64,000 nt of DNA from RFSX01 sp964567435 (GCA_964567435.1 CAZMMQ010000014.1:1-64000); one strand, 5' to 3'. Shown: positions 53,391 through 63,068, counted from the first letter of the stretch. Notes: generated by a model from the letters alone, not told the origin. Numbers and translations are program-made.

Positions 53391-53957
53391 TTAACGTGTT
53401 TTTATAACGTTTAATTTTTTGAAAGGGTTGTCAGCTTTATCTAATTCATACAACCCATATAGCTCTATTTTGTTGATTATCTTCTGTGCATAGGCCTTAT
53501 CTGTAGCATATCCAGCTTTTTGGAGGCCTACTGCCCAGGCTTTATAATTTGTCTTATCTAATAAGAACAAATGCACGTAATTACTTCTGTTTTTTAGAAA
53601 ATTAGAGTGGTCTACCCATGAATCTGACGATATTCCATAGGACCGAAAGCAAGAATCTATAAGATTCCCTTGCGCATCAAAGTCATCGTCCTTATGGTAG
53701 TAAGTACCTCCTTTCCAGTACCTTTTGCATTTGATACCAAAGTGATTATTGGCATATATGGCTAAATCACTTTTGCCTAGATTGGACTCATGAAGTGCTT
53801 GTGCCATCTTTATAGACGCAGGTACACCAGTACGATACATCTCTGCTATGGCTAAGTCTTTGTATGTCGCTATATAATCTAATGCTTCTACAGAAGGGTT
53901 CTCCTTCGGTACAAACGACAATATTCCTACAATGAGGGTTAGGTATAGATATCCCAA
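53391..53957 (-). CDS. Exported glucosaminidase-family protein (GH73-like)
   Basis: A 188-residue protein with a hydrophobic N-terminus (about 1-16) and a glucosaminidase domain: PASIKMAQALHESNLGKSDLAIYANNHFGIKCKRYW (catalytic Glu in HESNLG), YGISSDSWVDHSNFL, KAWAVGLQKAGYATDKAYAQKIINKIE. It should cleave N-acetylglucosamine linkages in peptidoglycan. No ATG is available before the domain: the only plausible start is TTG 53957, with an in-frame stop five codons upstream. Confidence 0.88.
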   Translation of the reverse strand: MGYLYLTLIVGILSFVPKENPSVEALDYIATYKDLAIAEMYRTGVPASIKMAQALHESNLGKSDLAIYANNHFGIKCKRYWKGGTYYHKDDDFDAQGNLIDSCFRSYGISSDSWVDHSNFLKNRSNYVHLFLLDKTNYKAWAVGLQKAGYATDKAYAQKIINKIELYGLYELDKADNPFKKLNVIKTR

Positions 53958-54028
53958 AATCAGGCGGTTTTATGGCTGCAATAATCCAAAAGCTATGCCA
54001 ACTGACGTGTAATTGTCAGATTAAATAG

Positions 54029-54911
54029 CTATCTCCATAAAGTTATTGTCCCATAATCCACGATGACTTCATCAGATAAGACATAGCTGAGTTTATAGGT
54101 ATAGATACCTTGATTCAGCATCTTCCCGTCTGAGGTGCCATCCCAGATTATGGATTCTGCATTGTCAGAGAAGAACTGCACATTTCCCCATCGGTCATAG
54201 ACATAACATTCTACAAATTGTATTTCTTCATAGGTAGAGAAGATTTCCCAGGTGGCATTACCCCCTTCAGCATTAATATTATATACATTTGGAACATAGA
54301 TAGATGGCATTGGAACAAAGCTACATGGCTCTCAGTCGACATCTTGCTCGAGTAAGCAAGTTCTATCAGTAATATCTGCAAGCGTGATTCGGTGTGCTTG
54401 TCCATCAGATGGAATATTCACCATCAAACTCTGTGATGTTGCATAACCCATCAAGGTTTAAGAGGCTAGCGTTTTGTCTAATATCAATGTCAGAAGGAAT
54501 AGCACTTATAAGACTTATAGCATCTATGTTTTCAAGAAGGCCATTGTCTTTTATAAAAAGCGATCCATTGATTTCAGTGATATTCAGATCATCTAGATTT
54601 ACAATACGAGCATTTGATAAGATTTCAAGTTGCCTGATGGAAGTGATATTGTGGAGGCGATTAAGGGATGATAGATTGGGATTAGATGCGACTCTTAGTG
54701 TTCCAGTTAGCTGAGTCAAATTTGACAAAGGTGATAAATTTACTATGTCAGAAGGGCCACTTGTTCCAATAGTTATATTGCCAGCTGTAGTCAGACTTTG
54801 GTCAGAAGCATTGACGTCAGCTTGAGATTGCAGTATTAACTGACCATTGAGAAAGGAGTGACTTAATAAGAATAAAATCACAACTGCCTTGATAGAGAAT
54901 AGATTAAGCAT
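54029..54911 (-). pseudogene. Decayed surface protein with leucine-rich-like repeats and gliding-motility C-terminal domain
   Basis: From 54911 the frame gives a signal peptide (ending FLNGQ) and receptor-L-like repeats (SNLTQLTGTLRVASNPNLSSLNRLHNITSIRQLEI...), stopping at 54405. The +1 frame carries on over the same bases (NIPSDGQAHRITLADITDRTCLLEQDVD), then meets an in-frame TGA, after which the same frame gives PSIYVPNVYN...YVYDRWGNVQFFS...WDGTSDGKMLNQGIYTYKL...ITLWR, a type B (CHU_C, gliding motility-associated) sorting domain. So one frameshift and one nonsense codon separate domains that belong together; part of the usual linker may also be missing. A pseudogene, unless the sequence has errors. 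Confidence 0.72.
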
Positions 54912-55034
54912 AGTTCCAGGTTACTTGAGGAGAGTCTTTACTATTCTTATTTGATCAGATGGAAAGTTGTTGCATAGAATGTGGAATAATATTCACCGTT
55001 ATAAAAATTGTATTTTTAGTAAAACGCAAACCTT

Positions 55035-55268
55035 ATGCTCAAAACTACTATTGAGATTTTTTCTGCCATACTCATTTTGGCAGGATTCGAATTATTTAAT
55101 CGCAAAAGTATCAGAGGGTTCTATGTCATGGCTATAGGACAGCTCTTAGCTGCAATTATTTGTGCCGCCACTGATTTATGGTTTCTGAGTATTATGCACT
55201 TTGTAAATTTTCTAATGCAGATACGTGGCTGGACGAAATGGAAAGCAGAGGTTTCAGAGAAAAGTTAG
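55035..55268 (+). CDS. Small membrane protein
   Basis: A 77-residue protein with three hydrophobic segments (about 5-20, 31-45, 47-62) and a basic C-terminus (QIRGWTKWKAEVSEKS). The final helix LSIMHFVNFLMQIRGWTKW resembles the last helix of PnuC-type transporters, but it is too short to be one. Convergent with ypdA, with 17 bp between stops. Coding status is likely but not certain. Confidence 0.65.
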   Translation: MLKTTIEIFSAILILAGFELFNRKSIRGFYVMAIGQLLAAIICAATDLWFLSIMHFVNFLMQIRGWTKWKAEVSEKS

Positions 55269-55285
55269 ACTCAGGAATAAATTTC

Positions 55286-56269
55286 TTAGCCATGCACTTG
55301 AGCTATATGCCCCATTATCTTCTCTCCATGGTCTCTGGTATTTTCTATAAAGAGGCTACTTGTTTTCTTGCCGCCATTAAGAACACCTGCCAGATAGACA
55401 CTAGGGACATTGGATTCACAGGTTTCAGGATTAAAGGTGGGAATTTGGCTTTCGGTCTCATTGTATTCTACGCCTAGCTGACTAAGTAAGCTATAATTTG
55501 GCACATAGCCCACCATGGCAAGTACATAATCATTGGAAATGTCGATTGTCTGAGTTGGCGTACATAAGGTAACTTTGTCCTCCGATATCTTTGTGACTTC
55601 TGTTTGAAAATATGCAGTAATAGAACCCTCCTTAATTCTGTTTTGGATATTGGGTAGTATCCAATATTTTACTTTTGGGTACAGGGTCGGTTTTCTTATG
55701 GCCATAGTTACATTGGCACCATGGGCCCAAGTTTCCAGCGCTACATCACAAGCGCTATTAGCACCACCGATAACAAGAATATTCATGCCTATGTATGGGT
55801 GGGGATCATCATAATAATGCTTCACTTTGTCCAGATTTGCACCAGGTACATTTAATTGTCTGGGATTATCATAGAAGCCAGAGGCGATAACGATGTGTTT
55901 GGTCCTGTAGTCTTTTGTATTAGTGCTTACAGTGAAACCCTCTTCTGTAGACTGAGCGGTAACTACTTCCTGTTTGAAGGCAATATTGAGTCTATAATGA
56001 TGGGCAAGTCGCCGATAGTATTCTAATGCTTCTTTGCGGGTAGGCTTTTCCGTATGTGATATAAATGGTATATCTGCAATCTCAAGATTTTTACTCGTAG
56101 AGAAGAAGGTCATATTGGTGGGAAAGTTGTAAATGGAATTAACCAAAACACCTTTTTCCAAGATAATATATTTCAAGCCTTTCTTGGCAGCTTCTATGCC
56201 ACAATTAATCCCTGCAGGACCGGCACCAATAATCACAACATCATACATCTTCAAATCATTAATTTCCAT
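55286..56269 (-). CDS. ypdA: YpdA-family FAD/NAD(P)-dependent oxidoreductase
   Basis: A 327-residue flavoprotein: YDVVIIGAGPAGINCGIEAAKKGLKYIILEKG (9-40, FAD-binding), NFPTNMTFFSTSKNLEI, second nucleotide site NILVIGGANSACDVALETWAHGANVTMAIRK, and VYLAGVLNGGKKTSSLFIENTRDHG. These match YpdA, the bacillithiol disulfide reductase of Firmicutes also present in Bacteroidota, where it lacks the CxxC of thioredoxin reductase. It would reduce low-molecular-weight thiol disulfides with NADPH. The start overlaps the stop of the upstream surface-protein gene by one base. Confidence 0.9.
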   Translation of the reverse strand: MEINDLKMYDVVIIGAGPAGINCGIEAAKKGLKYIILEKGVLVNSIYNFPTNMTFFSTSKNLEIADIPFISHTEKPTRKEALEYYRRLAHHYRLNIAFKQEVVTAQSTEEGFTVSTNTKDYRTKHIVIASGFYDNPRQLNVPGANLDKVKHYYDDPHPYIGMNILVIGGANSACDVALETWAHGANVTMAIRKPTLYPKVKYWILPNIQNRIKEGSITAYFQTEVTKISEDKVTLCTPTQTIDISNDYVLAMVGYVPNYSLLSQLGVEYNETESQIPTFNPETCESNVPSVYLAGVLNGGKKTSSLFIENTRDHGEKIMGHIAQVHG

Positions 56270-58641
56270 TACTTTAATTTGCCGCTCTCTCCTTGGTTTA
56301 TAATTAAAAGATATGCCTGCTTGTCATTGAGTTGGCTTAGGATGAGAATCACTTGATTGTAGTCCACATTTGTTGCCTCTGCCTCACCATACTGATTGTA
56401 TAATAAATAGCGACTATCAGATGGATAACTTTTTTTCTTTAATTCATTATAAATTGTCAAGGCAGCAGCTGGACCAACTATCACACTACTACTAGACGTT
56501 ACCTCACAATCTCTTATCTCTGCCAGAAATTCAGCACCTTGAATGACTTCAAAGTCTGGTAAGAGCATTATCTCATTACCTGCTCTGAAGACAATATCTT
56601 CTGTATTAGCAATAACGACATCTGATTCCAATAGTTGCTTTGCTCTGGAAGTGTCTTGTGTGATATTAGATATTAATAAATTAATGGCGTCACAAGGATT
56701 AAGAACACAGTTTTCATCTACTTGCCCATCACAATTATTATCTGTTCCATCGTCGCAGATTTCTGCAATACCAGGGTTGATGTTATGGTCCGTATCATCA
56801 CAGTCAGTGTTATTAGTAGCATAACCTGCAGGTAGGCTGCAGGCTTGAATGGCACTAGATATATGACCATACCCATCTCCATCAGCATCTTCATAATAGG
56901 TAATAAGCACTCCTTCATCTACTTGGCCGTCACAGTTGTTGTCTATGCCGTCACAAAGTTCTACCGTACCTGGGTTGATATTTGTATCGGTATCATCACA
57001 GTCTGTATTATCAATCACATATCCTGATGGTTGAGTGCAAGAGGACTGACTATTAGCTGGATTTGGATCTCCATACCCATCTCCATCAGCATCTTCATAA
57101 TAGGTAATAAGCACTCCTTCATCTACTTGGCCGTCACAGTTGTTGTCTATGCCGTCACAAAGTTCTACCGTACCTGGGTTGATATTTGTATCGGTATCAT
57201 CACAGTCTGTATTATCAATCACATATCCTGATGGTTGAGTGCAAGAGGACTGACTATTAGCTGGATTTGGATCTCCATACCCATCTCCATCAAGATCCAA
57301 AAAGTAAGTTGTTAAGAGTCCTTCATCTATTTGCCCGTCACAATTGTTGTCTATGCCATCACAGAGTTCTGCAGCATCAGGATTGATTAAGGCATTTGTA
57401 TCATCACAGTCTGTACTGTCAGCAACATAGCCTGATGGAATTTCACAGGCATTAACAAAGATATTGACGTCCCCATACCCGTCACCGTCACTATCCATAT
57501 AGTAATCCGCAAACTCACAGTATTCGATCGTATTTAATCCATTATCGATATCGGACACACAGATACAACCACTATCAAAAAAAGGGTAGGTGCCCCAGGC
57601 ACCATTGTATCCACTATAGCCATTTCCATTTGCAGGATAAGTATCATAATAAGCTATAAGTACAGGCAAATTTGGTGTAGATAAATCATACATCTTTATC
57701 CCATCTTCATAATATGATATATATAGTGTATCATCTTTGACGAATGGATTGTGCGGTGTAGGATAACCAGAAGTACCAAGTCTATCTCTGAATGTATGTA
57801 CCACATTTATATCTTGGTTTGGCACACCCAGATTTGCCAAATCAACCACTGATAATGGCAGTCCAGTAGGTACTTCTTCTGCAAAGTATGCGTAGCTGCC
57901 GTCTCCATTAATCCAACTACTATGATTATAGCCTGGAGAATCATATTGTCCTAGAATCTCTATGTTATTAAGATCTGACATATCCCAAACAAAAAAACCA
58001 GTGTTGCCATGGGAGGCATAAGCCGTATCATTCTGAACAAATACATCATGTACATAAAAATTAGATGATGGTAAACCTGCTTCATCATCCAGTTCAATTT
58101 CATCGATAAGAGTTGGGTTGTCAGGCACACTGAGGTCCAGCATTACAAATCCCTCATTAACATTGTTAGATCCCACAGCATATAAAGTTTGCTGAGCAGT
58201 ATCTATATAAATGTTGTGTGCTTTAGAGAAAAACGATGTAGTTGTCAACGCATGGGTTATATCACCCCCGGGTAATGCGGACATGTCAAATATGTGCAAC
58301 CCTTCATTGCAACCATCACAGACTGCATAGACATACTCACCATAGGTTTTGAAGTCCCTCCATATTGCAGAACTACCACCATCATATCCAAATATTCTTG
58401 TAGGGTTACTGCAGTCAGTGACATCGATTACCATGATGGAATCTACATTTCCAACAATGGCATATTCCTCACCAGTTGGTGTGGTATAACCCCATACATC
58501 ATTATAAGTCACACCACTTTTTGTAGGCATGCCTGATGGATTCCATTGACCCACACGTACCATATTTAGCGAATCTTGACCTTGAAGCATCAGGCCTAAA
58601 CAAAGAAAAATAGAAATCCATGTATATTTAGCAAATCGCAT
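56269..58641 (-). CDS. Secreted LVIVD/choice-of-anchor-B protein with MopE-type repeats
   Basis: Start taken at ATG 58641 (MRFAKYTWISIFLCLGLMLQGQ, signal peptide); the longer frame to 58695 would overlap the divergent alkA gene. Residues about 25-385 are the LVIVD-repeat, choice-of-anchor B region (SKAHNIYIDTAQQTLYAVGS). Residues about 390-640 hold five MopE-type modules with calcium-like loops (DSDGDGYGD, DCDDTD, CDGIDNNCDGQ). Two of the modules are identical at the DNA level. Then comes a coathanger-type domain (NTEDIVFRAGNEIMLLPDFEVIQGAEFLAEI) and a C-terminus with a short sorting-like end (LLIINQGESGKLK) unlike the normal Por domain. It is an extracellular surface protein, possibly metal-binding. 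Confidence 0.87.
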   Translation of the reverse strand: MRFAKYTWISIFLCLGLMLQGQDSLNMVRVGQWNPSGMPTKSGVTYNDVWGYTTPTGEEYAIVGNVDSIMVIDVTDCSNPTRIFGYDGGSSAIWRDFKTYGEYVYAVCDGCNEGLHIFDMSALPGGDITHALTTTSFFSKAHNIYIDTAQQTLYAVGSNNVNEGFVMLDLSVPDNPTLIDEIELDDEAGLPSSNFYVHDVFVQNDTAYASHGNTGFFVWDMSDLNNIEILGQYDSPGYNHSSWINGDGSYAYFAEEVPTGLPLSVVDLANLGVPNQDINVVHTFRDRLGTSGYPTPHNPFVKDDTLYISYYEDGIKMYDLSTPNLPVLIAYYDTYPANGNGYSGYNGAWGTYPFFDSGCICVSDIDNGLNTIEYCEFADYYMDSDGDGYGDVNIFVNACEIPSGYVADSTDCDDTNALINPDAAELCDGIDNNCDGQIDEGLLTTYFLDLDGDGYGDPNPANSQSSCTQPSGYVIDNTDCDDTDTNINPGTVELCDGIDNNCDGQVDEGVLITYYEDADGDGYGDPNPANSQSSCTQPSGYVIDNTDCDDTDTNINPGTVELCDGIDNNCDGQVDEGVLITYYEDADGDGYGHISSAIQACSLPAGYATNNTDCDDTDHNINPGIAEICDDGTDNNCDGQVDENCVLNPCDAINLLISNITQDTSRAKQLLESDVVIANTEDIVFRAGNEIMLLPDFEVIQGAEFLAEIRDCEVTSSSSVIVGPAAALTIYNELKKKSYPSDSRYLLYNQYGEAEATNVDYNQVILILSQLNDKQAYLLIINQGESGKLK
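56867..57274. repeat. Perfect 204-bp tandem duplication within the MopE-repeat gene
   Basis: Bases 56867-57070 and 57071-57274 read the same throughout by eye, and the first 18 bases of a third unit follow (57275-57292). The period of 204 bp encodes one 68-residue module, so the duplication is in frame and recent. It is also a place where an assembler could collapse or expand copies. Confidence 0.88.
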
Positions 58642-58651
58642 ATTATAGGTT

Positions 58652-59260
58652 ATGATACATAAAAAGGCATTACAGCATCTCAAGAAAGATTCCAAAATGC
58701 GTGAGATAGCTAAAAGTACAACCTATCTGGAACTTCCACAATCAGGTAATGTATATAATGAGTTAGTAAAGTCAATTGCTTACCAACAGATTTCCTACAA
58801 AGCTGCGGATACCATCTATGGACGCTTCTTACATCTGGTCGGAGGAGAATATTTCAGTCCAGAGGATGTGTTACTATTAGGTGATGATGAACTAAGATCA
58901 GTCGGGTTTTCTAGATCTAAGGTGAGTTATGTCCAAAACATAGCTCGCTTCTTTCAGGATAAAAACCTTTTTACCTTTGACTGGAGTACCTTGACAGACA
59001 AAGAGATCATTAAGCTGCTTACAGAGATTAAAGGCGTCGGAGAATGGACGGTGCAGATGGTCCTTATTTTCGAGTTGTTGCGTGAGGATGTCTTTCCTGC
59101 CAAAGATTTGGGTATCCAGCAAGCGATGATAGGGGTGTATGATCTGAAAGAGGAAAAAAGAGCATTGATGACGAAGATGAACGAAATAGCTGAAAATTGG
59201 AAACCTTACAGAACTTGGGCTACCTTGTATCTTTGGGCTTGGAAAAGAGCGAATCCTTAA
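58652..59260 (+). CDS. alkA: DNA-3-methyladenine glycosylase (AlkA family)
   Basis: A 202-residue HhH-GPD glycosylase: SIAYQQISYKAADTIYGRFL (41-60), the helix-hairpin-helix LTEIKGVGEWTVQMVLIFELLREDVFPAKDLGIQQAM (123-159) with catalytic Asp152, and WATLYLWAWKR. It removes alkylated bases in base-excision repair. The gene starts 10 bp from the divergent surface-protein gene and is followed closely by the deacylase. Confidence 0.93.
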   Translation: MIHKKALQHLKKDSKMREIAKSTTYLELPQSGNVYNELVKSIAYQQISYKAADTIYGRFLHLVGGEYFSPEDVLLLGDDELRSVGFSRSKVSYVQNIARFFQDKNLFTFDWSTLTDKEIIKLLTEIKGVGEWTVQMVLIFELLREDVFPAKDLGIQQAMIGVYDLKEEKRALMTKMNEIAENWKPYRTWATLYLWAWKRANP

Positions 59261-59271
59261 TAACTGAATAA

Positions 59272-60219
59272 ATGGATAAAGTGGACAGAATTATTGGGAT
59301 GTATAAAGGGCATCGCCCAGGACCTTTATTTATTTGTTTTGGGGCGATGCATGGGAATGAGCCTGCAGGAGTAAAAGCTATAGAGTTAGTAATCAAGATG
59401 TTAGAAGTAGAACCTATTCGTCATCCAAAATTTGAGTACGTTGGAAATTTTGTAGGCATAATAGGAAATCTGGAAGCGTACAGACAAGGGAAGAGATTTA
59501 TAGACAAAGACTTGAATAGAAACTTCAGCTTATCAAGAATTAATGAATTAAGGGCGGGCACAATTCCAAATCCAACTAGTGAGGATAGAGAAATGCTTGA
59601 GATAGACGATACCGTTAGACTGTTGATAGATAGGTATGATCATTCAGAAGTATTTTTACTTGACTTACACACAACCTCTTCCTACGGTGGAATATTTACC
59701 ATATGTAGAGATATAGATAATGACATCCGATTGGGATTGTCTATGCATGCCCCTATTGTGCTCGGTATGCTAGAAGGTCTGAAGGGGACAACCTTACACT
59801 ATTTTACCACAGAGAACATGGGAGTCAAGACGACACCGATTACCTTCGAGTCTGGACAGCACGAGGAAGAACTCTCTGTCCCACGTGCGGTAGCAGCAAT
59901 AATTAACTTCATGAAAGAAATGGGTTCCGTAGCGCCGAATCTAGTAGAGAATCATCATGAAAAAATATTGATAAGATATTCTGCAGACTTGCCTAAAGTG
60001 ACAAGACTGATAGAGCGATATGCTATCACAAATGAAGATGGATTTGTCATGAATCCAGGCTATACAAATTTTCAGAAAGTCTATCAAGGAGAACAAGTGG
60101 CAGAAGACAAGAATGGTGAGGTGACAATTTCAGAAGAAGGTAGACTACTGATGCCCTTATATCAGCAACAAGGCGACGAAGGATATTTTTTGGTTAAAGA
60201 CATACAATTAGAACAATGA
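59272..60219 (+). CDS. Succinylglutamate desuccinylase/aspartoacylase-family hydrolase
   Basis: A 315-residue M14-type zinc hydrolase. Zinc ligands: AMHGNEPAG (His and Glu, about 25-30) and LDLHTTSSYGG (His). DKDLNRNFSL is the substrate-binding R-N motif and ITFESGQHEEE includes the catalytic Glu. It hydrolyses an N-acyl amino acid or a related amide; the substrate is not determined. It begins 12 bp after alkA and overlaps the next gene by 4 bp (60216-60219). Confidence 0.9.
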   Translation: MDKVDRIIGMYKGHRPGPLFICFGAMHGNEPAGVKAIELVIKMLEVEPIRHPKFEYVGNFVGIIGNLEAYRQGKRFIDKDLNRNFSLSRINELRAGTIPNPTSEDREMLEIDDTVRLLIDRYDHSEVFLLDLHTTSSYGGIFTICRDIDNDIRLGLSMHAPIVLGMLEGLKGTTLHYFTTENMGVKTTPITFESGQHEEELSVPRAVAAIINFMKEMGSVAPNLVENHHEKILIRYSADLPKVTRLIERYAITNEDGFVMNPGYTNFQKVYQGEQVAEDKNGEVTISEEGRLLMPLYQQQGDEGYFLVKDIQLEQ

Positions 60220-60668
60220 TAACTGAAGCTCAGATAGAAGAGACCATTGCTCAGATGGAGGCTGAGGATTTTCAAGATGATTTTGCGCAGACACAAACCG
60301 TCTTTTGGAATTATCTCAATTCGGATGGCTTTAGTGGGTTGACTGAAAAGGAAAGACAAATGATGTTTTTTATCCAGTCTACGATATATCATACCTGCAA
60401 AAAACAAATGGAGGAGATGCCAGTGTTTGATATCGAAGAATTCCAACATCACGAAGATCAGAATTGGGCCTTACGCGAAGAGGTGGCAAATGTAACAGAA
60501 GCAATAGATCAATATTTTGATGGTTTTGTAGAAGAAGACCTCCTCGCCTTTGTAGAAGATATGCTTGTCGTAGATGAGGGTAGTGAAATCACAGAACTGG
60601 GCAAAGAAGTTATATTCATAACAGCTAAGAGTTATATTGATTTTTTGGAATACTCAGAATCTGATTGA
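60216..60668 (+). CDS. Acidic protein of unknown function coupled to the deacylase
   Basis: A 150-residue soluble, very acidic protein: MITEAQIEETIAQMEAEDFQDDFAQTQTVFWNYLNSDGFSGLTEKERQMMFFIQSTIYHTCKK, and QYFDGFVEEDLLAFVEDMLVVDEGSEITELGKEVIFITAKSYIDFLEY. No family is recognised. The ATG overlaps the stop of the hydrolase by 4 bp, so it is probably a partner of that gene. Confidence 0.7.
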   Translation: MITEAQIEETIAQMEAEDFQDDFAQTQTVFWNYLNSDGFSGLTEKERQMMFFIQSTIYHTCKKQMEEMPVFDIEEFQHHEDQNWALREEVANVTEAIDQYFDGFVEEDLLAFVEDMLVVDEGSEITELGKEVIFITAKSYIDFLEYSESD

Positions 60669-60781
60669 ATTACTGAATAGACCAACTAGGCTGCACGATA
60701 GTTATTGTTGGTTAATTCCCAAGGATCGGATAAATACTATAAGAAATTCAAGACATAGAACAAATCTTAATCCTTTATTCT

Positions 60782-63013
60782 TTAATTATTAAAATCTATT
60801 TTATGGCTGATGTATGTAGTCACATCATTCCATGCATGGCCCTCTGCTAATGGTAGTTCTTCGGGTAAGCCCTCATATTCCATATTTACGTATAAGGATG
60901 TCGGTTTGGATTTATCTTTGGGAATTATCTTTACTTCTAATGAGTCAAGGCCAATGCCATAAAGCGTCAGCGAATACTTATTGCCACTTTGGTTTTTGGA
61001 TACATCTTTTTTAATTCTATTATTGAGAATTAGACTGTCTATGTTATTCGTGTCAGGAATTTTAATGTAGGCGATATGTGCTCTTTTGGGGTTGTATACC
61101 TTACACGAATAGGTATCTATAGCAGAGGAGTCTCTTTTTATCTGCGAATGGTAACTTCCAAGATCTGTAGATGAGGATTGATAATGAGATGTGTAAGGGA
61201 GGTGCCAAGGCAGTCTTTTTGAGGTAGGGTCTTCCTTGAGCATGTGATGTCCCTTATGCAAGTAATCATCAAAGGTAGACATATACGTTGTGTTGTTCTT
61301 GGCGTCGTATACATATTTAAGATTTGTCAGCAAGGGCTCTGTTTTAGATGGCTTAGTCTTGACATGTGCAATAATCAAACTGCTAACAAATAATAATATC
61401 CCGAAGAATCCAATTGTCTTCCTGCCTTTATTATCCCATATCTCAGGCATCAAATACATACTTGCAAAAGTGCCCAACATTATAAACAACACAGCACCCG
61501 GCAAGGCACCCAGACTAAACGCCAAATAAAGATTATGAGTCAGCACAGTCCATAGTCCTATGACTAGAATCATGAATGCTAAAGACAATATCCAATTATA
61601 ATTATTTCTATTTTTTGCAATTGTAATTGGTATCATGCAAATACCGAAAAACAGCGCAGGCAATAACATAACATATACGCCAGTAGGCATAGTTAAGAAA
61701 ATGACTATAGAGAGTAAGGTAAGTAGTGCAAGCATAGCCATTCCCGTCTCTGTTCTACTTTTGGCTTGAATGATGCGTCCTGACAATATGGCTGTAATAA
61801 ATAGGGTCAATCCTAATCCCGCAATCAGATACCACTCATGATTATAATAATGATGACTGTAGAAAGTAGCATATTGCGGATACACAGATTTCAAGATACT
61901 TGCTAACCCAAAATTCAATGCACAAATCCCTATAATTGTAAATAACATCCAAGCCAAGGAACTAAAAAACCTTGTCCAATGGAACTCCATCTTCTTAGAT
62001 ATAAGAACAATTAAACCAATAATAATTATTCCTAGTAATACTAGCAGCAGTAAATCTAGCGAGGATGGATAATGAATAAGCAGACCATATAAATTGAAGA
62101 AGCTTGCATTCCCAGATTCTACCATAGAAAAATCATAATTGCTAAAGTGTTTGGTCATGAGATACATATTCTCACCAGTGTGTTGTATGCTCTCCATGCT
62201 TATGTTCTCCACATTGTCAGCCGGATTGTGATAGTAAGAAAACCCATCTATAAACGCATGATTGATACCCGGTACTTTTCTTTTTTTGAATGCCGTAAAA
62301 TCTGAGCTATTAGGCATTCTGTTATAAATTTCATAGGAGAGTGAATTGGCTATCGGTCTGATAGATGCTTTTTTCATTTCCCTGACCATCCAGGCATTAT
62401 TGTCTGACCACTCAAATGAGATGCCTGGCCCTTCGTTACCTCTCGCTTCATAATTGAGCAGGATGCCAATGTCCTCCATAGTATACTTCTTGACATGGAA
62501 TTGTGCACCCAGTAGACCCATCTCTTCTCCATCTGTAATGATAAGCTGGATGTCGTTTTTTCTGGGCTGGTCTTTCAGTAACTTGACAGTTTCTATCATA
62601 GCGGCCACGGCATACCCATCGTCTGCGGCGCCTGGTCCTTCAAATACACTGTCATAGTGAGCGGCCAGCGCTACTTTTTTGCCGCCTGGCTCAGAACCAG
62701 GAAGTGTGGCTATTACATTTTCCACATAGGCGGACCGGTTATAGTTGCCAGAGTAAGGCAAGTGGACAAGGCCTGTTTCTACCTTAGTCTCTAATCCCAG
62801 TCTTTCTAATTCTTCCACCAGATAGTCTCTCACTTTCTGATTGGCTGTGCTACCTATCGGGTGGGTTTCTGCAGCGATGACTTTGAGGTAGTCCATAGCA
62901 TTTTCTGAAGAAAATTCAGTTGTACTGCGGGGCTTTACGCTTATCGCAGACTCCCTTGTGTATGAGAGGAATATAAGTGATAAGGTAAAGACTATAAATA
63001 TTAAATGACGCAA
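60782..63013 (-). CDS. M28-family membrane-bound metallopeptidase
   Basis: A 743-residue protein. An N-terminal membrane segment (about 3-18) precedes an extracytoplasmic M28 domain: VALAAHYDSVFEGPGAADDGYAVAAMIETVKLL (His and Asp ligands), ITDGEEMGLLGAQFH (catalytic Glu pair), NYEARGNEGPGISFEW, NSSDFTAFKKRKVPGINHAFIDGFSYYHNPADNVENI. About eight membrane helices follow (about 315-540), then a beta-rich C-terminal domain. This is the Fxna/ERMP1-like layout seen in many Bacteroidota. It releases N-terminal residues from peptides. The only start before the domain is TTG 63013, with an in-frame stop two codons upstream. Confidence 0.88.
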   Translation of the reverse strand: MRHLIFIVFTLSLIFLSYTRESAISVKPRSTTEFSSENAMDYLKVIAAETHPIGSTANQKVRDYLVEELERLGLETKVETGLVHLPYSGNYNRSAYVENVIATLPGSEPGGKKVALAAHYDSVFEGPGAADDGYAVAAMIETVKLLKDQPRKNDIQLIITDGEEMGLLGAQFHVKKYTMEDIGILLNYEARGNEGPGISFEWSDNNAWMVREMKKASIRPIANSLSYEIYNRMPNSSDFTAFKKRKVPGINHAFIDGFSYYHNPADNVENISMESIQHTGENMYLMTKHFSNYDFSMVESGNASFFNLYGLLIHYPSSLDLLLLVLLGIIIIGLIVLISKKMEFHWTRFFSSLAWMLFTIIGICALNFGLASILKSVYPQYATFYSHHYYNHEWYLIAGLGLTLFITAILSGRIIQAKSRTETGMAMLALLTLLSIVIFLTMPTGVYVMLLPALFFGICMIPITIAKNRNNYNWILSLAFMILVIGLWTVLTHNLYLAFSLGALPGAVLFIMLGTFASMYLMPEIWDNKGRKTIGFFGILLFVSSLIIAHVKTKPSKTEPLLTNLKYVYDAKNNTTYMSTFDDYLHKGHHMLKEDPTSKRLPWHLPYTSHYQSSSTDLGSYHSQIKRDSSAIDTYSCKVYNPKRAHIAYIKIPDTNNIDSLILNNRIKKDVSKNQSGNKYSLTLYGIGLDSLEVKIIPKDKSKPTSLYVNMEYEGLPEELPLAEGHAWNDVTTYISHKIDFNN

Positions 63014-63027
63014 GGCTTAAATTATAT

Positions 63028-63068
63028 GAGTTAAGATAGTAAAAATTATTTCGATACTATCTTATCTC
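63028..63068 (-). promoter_or_regulatory. Long inverted repeat upstream of the M28 peptidase
   Basis: GAG-T-TAAGATAGTA (63028-63041) and TACTATCTTA-T-CTC (63055-63068) form a 14-bp stem with one T-T mismatch and a 13-nt loop, ending 15 bp upstream of the peptidase start. It may be an operator or a leader hairpin. Confidence 0.45.

Noticed and set aside
56842..57300. Repeated DNA that might suggest a CRISPR array
   Set aside because: The repeats are long, contiguous, in frame and encode protein modules; there are no short repeats with unique spacers.
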